This document shows positions 56,622 through 64,000 of a stretch of DNA of 64,000 nucleotides, one piece after another. The notes under the pieces are model-generated. The model was not told the DNA's origin. It did no database searches and worked only from the letters and a program-made list of their open reading frames with translations. Positions within the stretch are counted from its first letter, which is position 1. Every line of letters begins with the position of its first letter. Origin of the DNA: Flammeovirga kamogawensis (GTDB lineage: Bacteria > Bacteroidota > Bacteroidia > Cytophagales > Flammeovirgaceae); NCBI RefSeq assembly GCF_018736065.1, contig NZ_CP076128.1, positions 4,031,001 through 4,095,000 on the forward strand, given 5' to 3'. The position numbers and the translations under genes were made by a program.

Positions 56622-58259
56622 ATGACTACTATAGACAAACTAATTTTTAGACTAGCTACGGTCTTTTTTATAATGTTCTTTTTTTTGTTGAATGTAAACG
56701 CACAAAATACTCCGTTTTTGTTAGCAGAAATAAATAAAGAGTGGAGTTTTATTCTTAACGAATCCAATGATACTGAAGCAAACGAGTTGATTTTACAACA
56801 AGAACAAATAGTAACAGAGAACAAAACTAAAACTGATACATTAACCACTATAAATGCTTTTAATAAGTTAGGTGAGATTTACTGTAATCAGGTAAATTAT
56901 GAGAAAGCATACTCTTATTATTGGGATGCCTTATTATTAGCAGATCAGTTTCAAGAAAGGAGTGCAATAGCTAAAAGTTATTTAGGGTTAGGCATTTTAT
57001 ATAGTTTATACGAAAGACGTGAAGATGCACTAAAGTATTACTTGAAGGCTTTAGAAATTAATCAAGAGTTAATTATAAATGATAAAAAATATACGCAAGA
57101 TTTACGTTCAAACTATTTTCAAATTGCGGTGCATTATCGCTACGAAAACGATGTACTATCTGCAAGGAAATATTTACAGAAAAGTAGAGTGTTAGCCTCA
57201 TCAGACAAACAAGATTTACTTTTTATAAATGCAGAAGAAGGCTACTTAAATATTCTAGAAAAAAAGTACAAAAAGGCAGAATTTATTTTACTTCCTTTAG
57301 AAAATAAAATCAAAACAAAAACGCGTCCTTACACAGTTGTTTATTATTCTTTATTAGGTGATTTATATAAGGGTATGAAGCAGTATAAGAGGAGTACCTA
57401 TTATTATTTGTCAGCTATTACATCGGCTAAAAAATTTAGAAAACATTTAAACTTTGTACCTGATATTTATAGAAAACTGTCTGTCAATGCAACTCAACTA
57501 AAACAGCAAAAAGAAGCTACTACTTATTTGTTTTATGCCTTAAAATTAGAAGAGTCGTTGTACAGTAGTAAAAGTGCCAAAAACCAGTTTTTATTCGAGG
57601 TAAAAGATAAATATAGAAAAGTACAAGAAGAGCAAAGAGCACTATATTTAAAACAAACTTTGCATCAACTAAAACAAGAGGAAAAGATCTGGTTTTTAAA
57701 AACAATTCTGCTAATAATCTCCATATTATTAATAGCCGTACTTGCTGTGGTATGGGTAAGAACTATTAGAAATAGACATAAGGCTGAAAGAGTATTACTA
57801 CAGCAACAACGAAATTTAGAAATAAAAAGCAATAAAGAAATAATGGCTGTACAGAACCAAGAATTAACGGGTTCTACCTTGCAATTAGTGGCAAAAGATG
57901 AGTTATTATTATCTATAAAAGAAAAGCTCAAAGTGTTGTATAAAGAGAATAAATCTAATGATATTAAAAGATTAATCAAGGAAATTGATTTTAACAAAGA
58001 CCAAAGTTGGTTAGCGTTTGAAACTCGCTTTAATGCCGTAAATAAGGGGTTTTATAAAATTTTATCTGATCAATATCCAAACCTTAAACCTTATGATTTA
58101 AGAATTTGTGCTTTGGTAAAATTAGATTTCACAACTAAAGAAATGGCAAAACTTTTAGGAATATCGGCAGAGAGTGCTAACACTTCAAGATACAGGTTAA
58201 GAAAGAAGTTAAATTTAAACAAAGACGTAAATTTAGCAGAGTTTATTCGAGCTTTTTAA
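56622..58259 (+). CDS. TPR membrane regulator with LuxR-like DNA-binding end
   Basis: 545 aa. Signal/anchor at the N-terminus, then about six TPR-like repeats (residues 60-330), a membrane helix (about 358-378), a coiled coil (about 383-425) and a C-terminal HTH (FTTKEMAKLLGISAESANTSRYRLRKKL). This TPR-TM-HTH layout is common in Bacteroidota one-component regulators. It is divergent from the DUF1553 cluster, with 187 bases between starts, making it a candidate regulator of that cluster. Confidence 0.85.
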   Translation: MTTIDKLIFRLATVFFIMFFFLLNVNAQNTPFLLAEINKEWSFILNESNDTEANELILQQEQIVTENKTKTDTLTTINAFNKLGEIYCNQVNYEKAYSYYWDALLLADQFQERSAIAKSYLGLGILYSLYERREDALKYYLKALEINQELIINDKKYTQDLRSNYFQIAVHYRYENDVLSARKYLQKSRVLASSDKQDLLFINAEEGYLNILEKKYKKAEFILLPLENKIKTKTRPYTVVYYSLLGDLYKGMKQYKRSTYYYLSAITSAKKFRKHLNFVPDIYRKLSVNATQLKQQKEATTYLFYALKLEESLYSSKSAKNQFLFEVKDKYRKVQEEQRALYLKQTLHQLKQEEKIWFLKTILLIISILLIAVLAVVWVRTIRNRHKAERVLLQQQRNLEIKSNKEIMAVQNQELTGSTLQLVAKDELLLSIKEKLKVLYKENKSNDIKRLIKEIDFNKDQSWLAFETRFNAVNKGFYKILSDQYPNLKPYDLRICALVKLDFTTKEMAKLLGISAESANTSRYRLRKKLNLNKDVNLAEFIRAF

Positions 58260-58265
58260 AGAGAA

Positions 58266-58312
58266 TAAAGAGCAATCTTAGAGGTACAAAAACTAAGATT
58301 GCTCATTTTATT
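58266..58312. terminator. Bidirectional terminator
   Basis: GAGCAATCTTA (58270-58280) / TAAGATTGCTC (58294-58304) with T runs, between the TPR regulator and metE. Confidence 0.85.
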
Positions 58313-60634
58313 TTATGCTAAGACTGTAAATAGTTTTCGGGCTGTAACAGCTGCCTCCACCATTTTTTCTAAAGCTTTTTTTGTTTCCGGCCAATCTCTA
58401 GTTTTTAAACCACAATCTGGGTTTACCCATAATTGTTCGGCAGGGATATGGCGCTTTGCTTTGTCAATTAAATCGACCATTTCGTATTTTGATGGAACTC
58501 GTGGACTATGAATATCATAAATACCAGGTCCAATATCATTTGGGTAATTAAATGATGCAAAGGCATTTAATAAGTCCATTTGAGAGCGAGAACATTCAAT
58601 AGTAATTACATCGGCATCCAAATCAGCAATACTTTTTATAATATCATTAAATTCAGAATAACACATGTGCGTATGTATTTGTGTTTCATCTTTTACACCA
58701 CTGCTGCTTACCTTAAAAGCATTAACGGCCCATTGTAAATAAGTAGCCCAATCTACGGCTCTTAACGGTAGACCTTCTCTAATTGCTGGTTCATCAATCT
58801 GAATAATTTTAATACCTGCACTTTCTAAATCTTGCACTTCGTCTCTAATGGCTAACGCAATTTGCGTACACGTTTCACTTCTTGGTTGGTCATCTCTTAC
58901 AAAAGACCATTGTAAAATAGTTACAGGGCCAGTAAGCATTCCCTTTATATATTTATCTGTACAACTTTGTGCATATTTAGTCCATGCAACAGTCATAGGA
59001 TTGGAACGAGATACATCTCCAAAAATAATAGGAGGCTTTACGCATCGGCTACCGTAACTTTGTACCCAACCAAAACTAGAAAAAGTAAATCCCTCTAACT
59101 GTTCGCCAAAATATTCTACCATGTCGTTTCTTTCAAATTCTCCATGTACTAGAACATCTAAACCAATTTCTTCTTGAAGCGAAATAGTTCTTTTCGTTTC
59201 TTCTTCTAATTTACTTTGATATTCTTCAGCAGATAATCGTCCATTTTTAAAAGCAGCTCTCCACTGTCTTACTTCTTTTGTTTGCGGAAAAGACCCAATT
59301 GTTGTTGTTGGGTATAATGGAAGGTTTAAAGCCTCTTTTTGAAGTATTTTTCTTGTTTTAAACAGGTGGCTACGTTGTGCGTCTTTTGCTGTTAATTTTT
59401 GTACCCTTTCTTTTACTTTAGGTTGATGAACTACTGTTGATTGATTACGGGTTTGAAGTGCTTTTTGATTAATAATGTAGTCTTCTTCCTTTTCAAAATT
59501 ATCTGATAAAACAAGCTGCTTAAGTGCAGAAAGTTCACCTAATTTTTGTTTGGCAAATGATAACCAAGGAAGTATTTTTTGATTGATTTTAGAAGTTTCT
59601 GTTTCTAAGTTTAGATCACAAGGAACGTGTAAAAGAGAACATGAAGGAGCAATTAATATACGTTCTTTTCCTACTTTTTCGATTACTTTGGATAAAGTAG
59701 TCAGTGATTTTTGGTAATCATTTTTCCAGATATTTCTACCATCAATAATACCAATAGAAAAATGAAGAGTGCTAAGGAAATTATCAGCAGTAAAAATATC
59801 ATTTATTTGCTCTCCACAACGTGTTATATCTAAATGTAGTGTATGGATTGGCAGTTGTAAAACAGTAGCTAAATTGTCTCCGTAGCAATCAAAATAATTG
59901 GCTAGAAAAATCTTTAATGAAGGGACTTCGTTTGCAAAATAATTGTACGCGGCAGTGATTTTATTTCTTATGGAAGGAGTACTATCCAAAGCTAAACAAG
60001 GTTCGTCAAATTGTACATTTTCGGCACCTAATTTTTTGAGTTCTTTTAATAGTTTAGCATAAATAGGAAGCAGTTTATCTAGAAGTTCTAAACAGTCAAA
60101 GTTATCCTCTTTAGCCTTTCCTAATAACAGGAAAGTTACAGGACCAATAAGTACAGGCTTTGTTTTAATACCTAAAGAAAGTGCTTCTTTAAATTCATCA
60201 ATTACTTTAGAAGAGAATAAAGAGAAATCTTGATTTTTGGTAAATTCAGGTACGATATAATGATAGTTTGTATCGAACCATTTTTTCATACTCATTGCTT
60301 TAATATCCAATCCTTTTTGCTGATAACCTCTGGCCATAGCAAAATAGAGATCAATATCAGATAGATTACCTTGCTGTTGCAGCGTTTTAAAACGCTCTGG
60401 AATAGCACCTACTGTAAAAGCTAAATCAAGTACTTGATCGTACAAAGAAAAATCGTTTGATGGGATTAAATCAATTTGATTATCATCTTGTAAAGACCAA
60501 TTGATTTTACGGATTTCCTGAGCAGTACTTTTAAGTTGTTCTTCACTTATACTTCCTTTCCAGTATCCTTCTACAGCTTTTTTAAGCTCTCTTTTATTGC
60601 CAATTCTTGGGAATCCTAAATTTGTTGTTTTCAT
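58313..60634 (-). CDS. metE: Cobalamin-independent methionine synthase
   Basis: 773 aa, full length. The N-terminal half carries LGFPRIGNKRELK. The C-terminal half holds the zinc ligands: His and Cys in QIHTHMCYSEF, Glu in ITIECSRSQ, and Cys in VNPDCGLKTR. It transfers a methyl group from methyltetrahydrofolate to homocysteine without B12. It is divergent from the Lrp/AsnC gene (156 bases between starts), a likely regulator. Confidence 0.97.
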   Translation of the reverse strand: MKTTNLGFPRIGNKRELKKAVEGYWKGSISEEQLKSTAQEIRKINWSLQDDNQIDLIPSNDFSLYDQVLDLAFTVGAIPERFKTLQQQGNLSDIDLYFAMARGYQQKGLDIKAMSMKKWFDTNYHYIVPEFTKNQDFSLFSSKVIDEFKEALSLGIKTKPVLIGPVTFLLLGKAKEDNFDCLELLDKLLPIYAKLLKELKKLGAENVQFDEPCLALDSTPSIRNKITAAYNYFANEVPSLKIFLANYFDCYGDNLATVLQLPIHTLHLDITRCGEQINDIFTADNFLSTLHFSIGIIDGRNIWKNDYQKSLTTLSKVIEKVGKERILIAPSCSLLHVPCDLNLETETSKINQKILPWLSFAKQKLGELSALKQLVLSDNFEKEEDYIINQKALQTRNQSTVVHQPKVKERVQKLTAKDAQRSHLFKTRKILQKEALNLPLYPTTTIGSFPQTKEVRQWRAAFKNGRLSAEEYQSKLEEETKRTISLQEEIGLDVLVHGEFERNDMVEYFGEQLEGFTFSSFGWVQSYGSRCVKPPIIFGDVSRSNPMTVAWTKYAQSCTDKYIKGMLTGPVTILQWSFVRDDQPRSETCTQIALAIRDEVQDLESAGIKIIQIDEPAIREGLPLRAVDWATYLQWAVNAFKVSSSGVKDETQIHTHMCYSEFNDIIKSIADLDADVITIECSRSQMDLLNAFASFNYPNDIGPGIYDIHSPRVPSKYEMVDLIDKAKRHIPAEQLWVNPDCGLKTRDWPETKKALEKMVEAAVTARKLFTVLA

Positions 60635-60738
60635 AGTGTAATTAGTTTGAATTTCTATGCAAATCTAGTTGTCGTAGTTTGTAATTCTATCTATTTGTGT
60701 AAATGAAGAAAATAAAACTATATATTGAGTTGTGGTAG

Positions 60739-60746
60739 TATATTTG
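60739..60746 (+). promoter_or_regulatory. Candidate -7 element (TATATTTG) for the Lrp/AsnC gene
   Basis: Exact match to TAnnTTTG, 44 bases before the ATG. The metE promoter must lie on the other strand in the same 156-base gap. Confidence 0.4.
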
Positions 60747-60790
60747 TCTGTTAGAGAGGTTGATTAACTAGTATAACAGAAAAATTTTCT

Positions 60791-61252
60791 ATGAAAGAAT
60801 TGGATGAAATGGATTTAAAGATCCTTCGTTTTCTACAGGAAAACTCAGATATAACAACAAAAGAGATTGCTCAGAAAATTCATTTATCAACTACTCCAGT
60901 TTATGAGCGTATTAAAAAACTAGAGCAACAAGGATACATCAAAAAGTATGTAGCCGTACTTGACAGAGAAAAGTTAGATAGAGATTTGGTTGTTTTTTGT
61001 AATATCACCTTAAAAGAACATAGCAAAGTTATTGGGCATCAATTTGTGAAAGATATTCTCTCTTTAAAAGAAGTTACAGAGTGTTATAATGTATCTGGAG
61101 ATTATGATTTCCTTTTAAAAGTGATGGTAAAAGACATGAGGGCGTATCAAGATTTTGTGTTAAACCATTTAGGGGAGATCGAAAATATTGGGAGTGCACA
61201 TAGTACTTTTGTGATGGGTGAGATTAAGCAAACTTACGAAGTTCCCGTATAG
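60791..61252 (+). CDS. Lrp/AsnC-family transcriptional regulator
   Basis: 153 aa. N-terminal HTH (about 8-55; DLKILRFLQENSDITTKEIAQKI...TPVYERIKKLEQQGYI), then the RAM ligand domain (about 65-145; VFCNITLKEHSK, CYNVSGDYDFLLKVMVKDM). It is divergent from metE. A link to methionine or leucine sensing is inference. Confidence 0.92.
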   Translation: MKELDEMDLKILRFLQENSDITTKEIAQKIHLSTTPVYERIKKLEQQGYIKKYVAVLDREKLDRDLVVFCNITLKEHSKVIGHQFVKDILSLKEVTECYNVSGDYDFLLKVMVKDMRAYQDFVLNHLGEIENIGSAHSTFVMGEIKQTYEVPV

Positions 61253-61283
61253 GAATGTATGTATAAAAGGAGGAGAGTAAAAA

Positions 61284-61320
61284 AAAAGAGATTCCATTAA
61301 AATAATGAAATCTCTAAAAC
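61284..61320. terminator. Terminator between the Lrp gene and susD
   Basis: AGAGATT-c-CAT / ATG-a-AATCTCT (61288-61315) with flanking A and T runs. Confidence 0.65.
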
Positions 61321-61348
61321 TATATTCTTCTCTATTCGATTTTATATT

Positions 61349-62836
61349 TTAATACCCCCAGTTATTACCTTCTGATTGTAAAGTTGGGTTGGTATTCATT
61401 TCTCTTTCAGGAATTGGGTACCATGCTTGTTGGCCAGCTCCGTCTTTACCTCCGTCAATCGTTGGATCTTCAGAAGCTTCTATTTTACCTGTTGTTAAAC
61501 TGTATACATTGATCATCTGTTTAGTTCTACGAAGGTCCCATAAACGATGTCCTTCATAAGCAAGTTCTTTTGCTCTTTCGTTCCAAACATCCTGTAATGT
61601 TACATTTGCAACAGGTGTATAGTTTTCAATTCTCTTTGCTCTTAAATCATTAATTAATTGTGCAGCTTTAGTTGGACTTGTTTTAACAAGAGCTTCGGCA
61701 TGAGTAAGAATTACTTCCTCGATACGTAATAACTTAGGTGCAGTTAAAGATTTAGTATTTTTGTAAGTATAAAATTTGAAGATTCTAGGAATAATCATTT
61801 TTAACTTTGTATTATCTTCATTAATGATTGCAGCTTCACCAATATTTTCAGATGTTTTCCAACGAATATCTTTAGAAACATCACCAAATAAAGTTCCATC
61901 AAGAATTTTAGGATTTGCTACAAAATCACCATAACCTGCATAAACAGAGTTCCATAAATACAATCCAGCAAAGTTATTACTCCCTTGGTTTTCATCTGTC
62001 TCAAATTCTAATTCTAGAATTGTAGCAGCACCACCTGATTTTTGGAAATAATCTAAAAATAAATCTTTTTCAACAATAGAATATTGACTCTCTAAATCAG
62101 TAGCAATTTTATCAATTTCACTAAAATTAGTAGCTTCTTTAGACGCATCTAATTCAATTTCAAATAAAAGAGCTCGTACTTTTAATGCTAAAGCAGCATT
62201 TTTAGAAGGTAAAAACTTACTAGTCTCTGTAATTAGCTTTTCAGCTTTATCTAAATCAGAGAATACTAAACTAAAAAGATCTTTCCTATCAGCTTTTCCG
62301 GGTGCAAAATCTTTAGCAACATCTAAAGAATATATATCTTCAGTTATTAAAGGAACACTTCCGTAGGCTCTTAATAAATCTAGGTAACACATTGCTCTTA
62401 CAAAATGTGCTTGACCTAAAGCATTAGAACTTTCAGTATCTGTATTAGAAGATAATGAACTATTTATAACTCTATTAGCATCAGCAATAGTAACATATAT
62501 ATAATCATATGTAGAATATGCTTTTTTATCAGAATCTAATGGATCTGTACCTCTAGTAGTAGGATTCTTCTGAAGTTTGTACTGATCGTCAAAGCGGCCT
62601 GAACTATTATATTGTGATACTAGATCCGTACCAATATCTCCCATTCTGATAAAATCAGCTCCATAATAAGCAGTTCTCTGAAATCTATCAAATAAGCCAT
62701 TGATAAGATCTTGCGGAGGTAAATCTGCAGCATCTTTTGTTTCAATATTTTGTTGTGGCTCAACATCAAGATTACAACTAATAAAAGAAGCTGAGAGTAA
62801 TATTGATACTATTATATTTTTATTAAATAATTTCAT
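61349..62836 (-). CDS. SusD/RagB-family nutrient-binding lipoprotein
   Basis: 495 aa. Lipobox FISC (Cys22). The N-terminal TPR-like helices (HFVRAMCYLDLLRAYGSVPLITE) and the conserved C-terminal block (VWNERAKELAYEGHRLWDLRRT, WYPIPEREMNTNP) define the family. It binds glycans at the outer surface and caps the SusC channel. It lies 21 bases downstream of susC. Glycan target unknown, with no hydrolase in view. Confidence 0.94.
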   Translation of the reverse strand: MKLFNKNIIVSILLSASFISCNLDVEPQQNIETKDAADLPPQDLINGLFDRFQRTAYYGADFIRMGDIGTDLVSQYNSSGRFDDQYKLQKNPTTRGTDPLDSDKKAYSTYDYIYVTIADANRVINSSLSSNTDTESSNALGQAHFVRAMCYLDLLRAYGSVPLITEDIYSLDVAKDFAPGKADRKDLFSLVFSDLDKAEKLITETSKFLPSKNAALALKVRALLFEIELDASKEATNFSEIDKIATDLESQYSIVEKDLFLDYFQKSGGAATILELEFETDENQGSNNFAGLYLWNSVYAGYGDFVANPKILDGTLFGDVSKDIRWKTSENIGEAAIINEDNTKLKMIIPRIFKFYTYKNTKSLTAPKLLRIEEVILTHAEALVKTSPTKAAQLINDLRAKRIENYTPVANVTLQDVWNERAKELAYEGHRLWDLRRTKQMINVYSLTTGKIEASEDPTIDGGKDGAGQQAWYPIPEREMNTNPTLQSEGNNWGY

Positions 62837-62857
62837 AGTAATGTATATAAATTCTTA

Positions 62858-64000
62858 TTAAAATTTTACTGATAATCCACCTGTGAATACTCTTCCTTCT
62901 GGATATTCGAAAAAGTTAATACCATGGATAGGAGCGGTAATTGGCGTCATTCCAGAGTAAGAAGTTAGTGTAAATAAGTTCTGAGCAGAACCATATAATC
63001 TTACAGAACCAAGTCTTAAGGTTTTAACCCAAGTAGAAGGGAAGTTGTAACCTAAAGTGATATTTCTTAATGATACATAACTGCCATCTTCTAACTGTCT
63101 ATCAGAGTTTTTACTAGCACCATATGCTCCCCATTTGGCATAATCAGCAACGTCTCCATCTTTTTTCCAACGGTTAACAGAATAACTATATCCTTCTTGA
63201 TTTCTATTTTTAGAATAGCCATCGTTATCAGTATATACATTACTGTTTCTCCATATTTTTCCGCCTTGAGAGAAAGTAAGGAAAATAGATAGATCCCAAT
63301 TTTTATATTTAAAATTGTTCGTTAAACCACCTGTGATTTTAGGACCTGCTTGTCCACTTTCAATTCTTTCAGCTTTATTATAATCTGAAGTAGCCCAACG
63401 GTTATTACGTTTATAATATCCACTTTCTCCAGCATGATCTTTACCGTCATTAGCATACCATGAGCCATTTCCTGATTTAGGATCTGCACCAGCCCATTCT
63501 CTTAAATAAAAAGTATTAACAGCAGAACCTACTCTTGATATTCTAACTCCAGAAATAATATCTTGACCATCTAATTTTTGTATCTCATTTTTATTAATAC
63601 CGATATTAAATGATGTAGACCAAGTAAAATTAGTTTTAAGGATATTTGTTGTTGTAAGAGCAAACTCCCAACCTTTGTTAAGAATAATACCTAAATTTTG
63701 TTTGCCAGATGTAAATCCACTAGAGCTAGATAAAGGTCTATTTAATAAAATACTTTCAGATCTTTCTCTATAATAATCAACATTTAATGTAACGCGATCA
63801 ACTAAAGAAATATCAAATCCAACACCTAGTTTTTTTCTGACCTCCCAGCTTAAATCTGGGTTTTCAATTTGTCTGTAGGTACCTGCACTTTTAGATTGGT
63901 ATCCATAATAACTGTATAAACCTCTAGCATCAAAGTTACCAATATTAGCATTACCAGTTGTTCCGTAAGAACCTCTTAATTTAGCAAGAGTAATTACGTT
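62858..64000 (-). CDS. SusC/RagA-family TonB-dependent receptor, C-terminal 380 residues (cut by window edge)
   Basis: The frame stays open from the window edge to the TAA at 62858. The sequence reads LRGSYGTTGNANIGNFDARG, then ENPDLSWEVRKKLGVGFD, WEFALTTTNILK, YVSLRNITLGYNFPSTWVK and ends FTGGLSVKF, the barrel strands and final aromatic residue typical of SusC. It imports the ligand bound by SusD, powered by TonB. The N-terminal plug and carboxypeptidase-like domain lie outside the window. Confidence 0.93.
   Translation of the reverse strand, partial: NVITLAKLRGSYGTTGNANIGNFDARGLYSYYGYQSKSAGTYRQIENPDLSWEVRKKLGVGFDISLVDRVTLNVDYYRERSESILLNRPLSSSSGFTSGKQNLGIILNKGWEFALTTTNILKTNFTWSTSFNIGINKNEIQKLDGQDIISGVRISRVGSAVNTFYLREWAGADPKSGNGSWYANDGKDHAGESGYYKRNNRWATSDYNKAERIESGQAGPKITGGLTNNFKYKNWDLSIFLTFSQGGKIWRNSNVYTDNDGYSKNRNQEGYSYSVNRWKKDGDVADYAKWGAYGASKNSDRQLEDGSYVSLRNITLGYNFPSTWVKTLRLGSVRLYGSAQNLFTLTSYSGMTPITAPIHGINFFEYPEGRVFTGGLSVKF

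Overview
The window is AT-rich chromosomal DNA of a Bacteroidota bacterium, most likely a marine member of the Cytophagales close to Flammeovirga. That placement is an inference from gene families: a SusC/SusD pair, many lipoproteins with Bacteroidota-style lipoboxes, a TPR plus LuxR-like regulator, a DUF4345 protein, MMLCM-type methyltransferase debris and a WD40-caspase protein. No rRNA is present to confirm it. Most genes lack strong Shine-Dalgarno sites. Several promoters fit the Bacteroidota -7 pattern TAnnTTTG.

Layout. 1-2.1 kb: a broken gene fragment, then a two-gene operon of a carboxypeptidase-regulatory-like protein and an exported transglutaminase-like protein. 2.1-9.5 kb: PAP2 phosphatase, tRNA-Pro and tRNA-Ser, a VWA (Bat-like) membrane protein, prmC, a TetR-like regulator, a small exported protein, and a umuDC pair whose UmuD looks born processed and catalytically dead. 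9.6-12.2 kb: DinB-like protein overlapping a Rof-like antiterminator, and a SpoIIE-type membrane phosphatase. 12.4-29 kb is mostly housekeeping: lepA, a GT39-like glycosyltransferase with a PAP2 partner, an EI24 protein, yigZ, two alpha/beta hydrolases, parE, a tandem NlpC/P60 pair (one an apparent pseudoenzyme), rnc, fabF and acpP.

30-36.5 kb: a WD40-caspase protein followed by a double cyclic-nucleotide-binding/acyltransferase fusion and an SGNH hydrolase. 36.5-41.0 kb: an RNA methyltransferase, an alkylsulfatase, a DUF4345 protein and a WYL regulator.

41.1-48.3 kb is the most unusual part. It is a run of minus-strand accessory genes and pseudogenes (three GNAT acetyltransferases, an AAA_28 ATPase, a VOC remnant, small membrane proteins, a doubly frameshifted methyltransferase) separated by attC-like imperfect hairpins. 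Three degenerate group II intron copies lie on the plus strand, opposite to the genes. An IS30-like remnant borders it. It resembles a decayed gene-cassette (chromosomal integron) array, although no integrase is in the window.

49-58 kb: a four-gene minus-strand cluster of the type common in Planctomycetes (DUF1549/DUF1553 cytochrome, DUF1501, NHL-propeller, DUF2231/cytochrome/LRR), with a divergent TPR-HTH membrane regulator. 58-64 kb: metE with a divergent Lrp/AsnC gene, then susD and the 3' part of susC running off the right edge.
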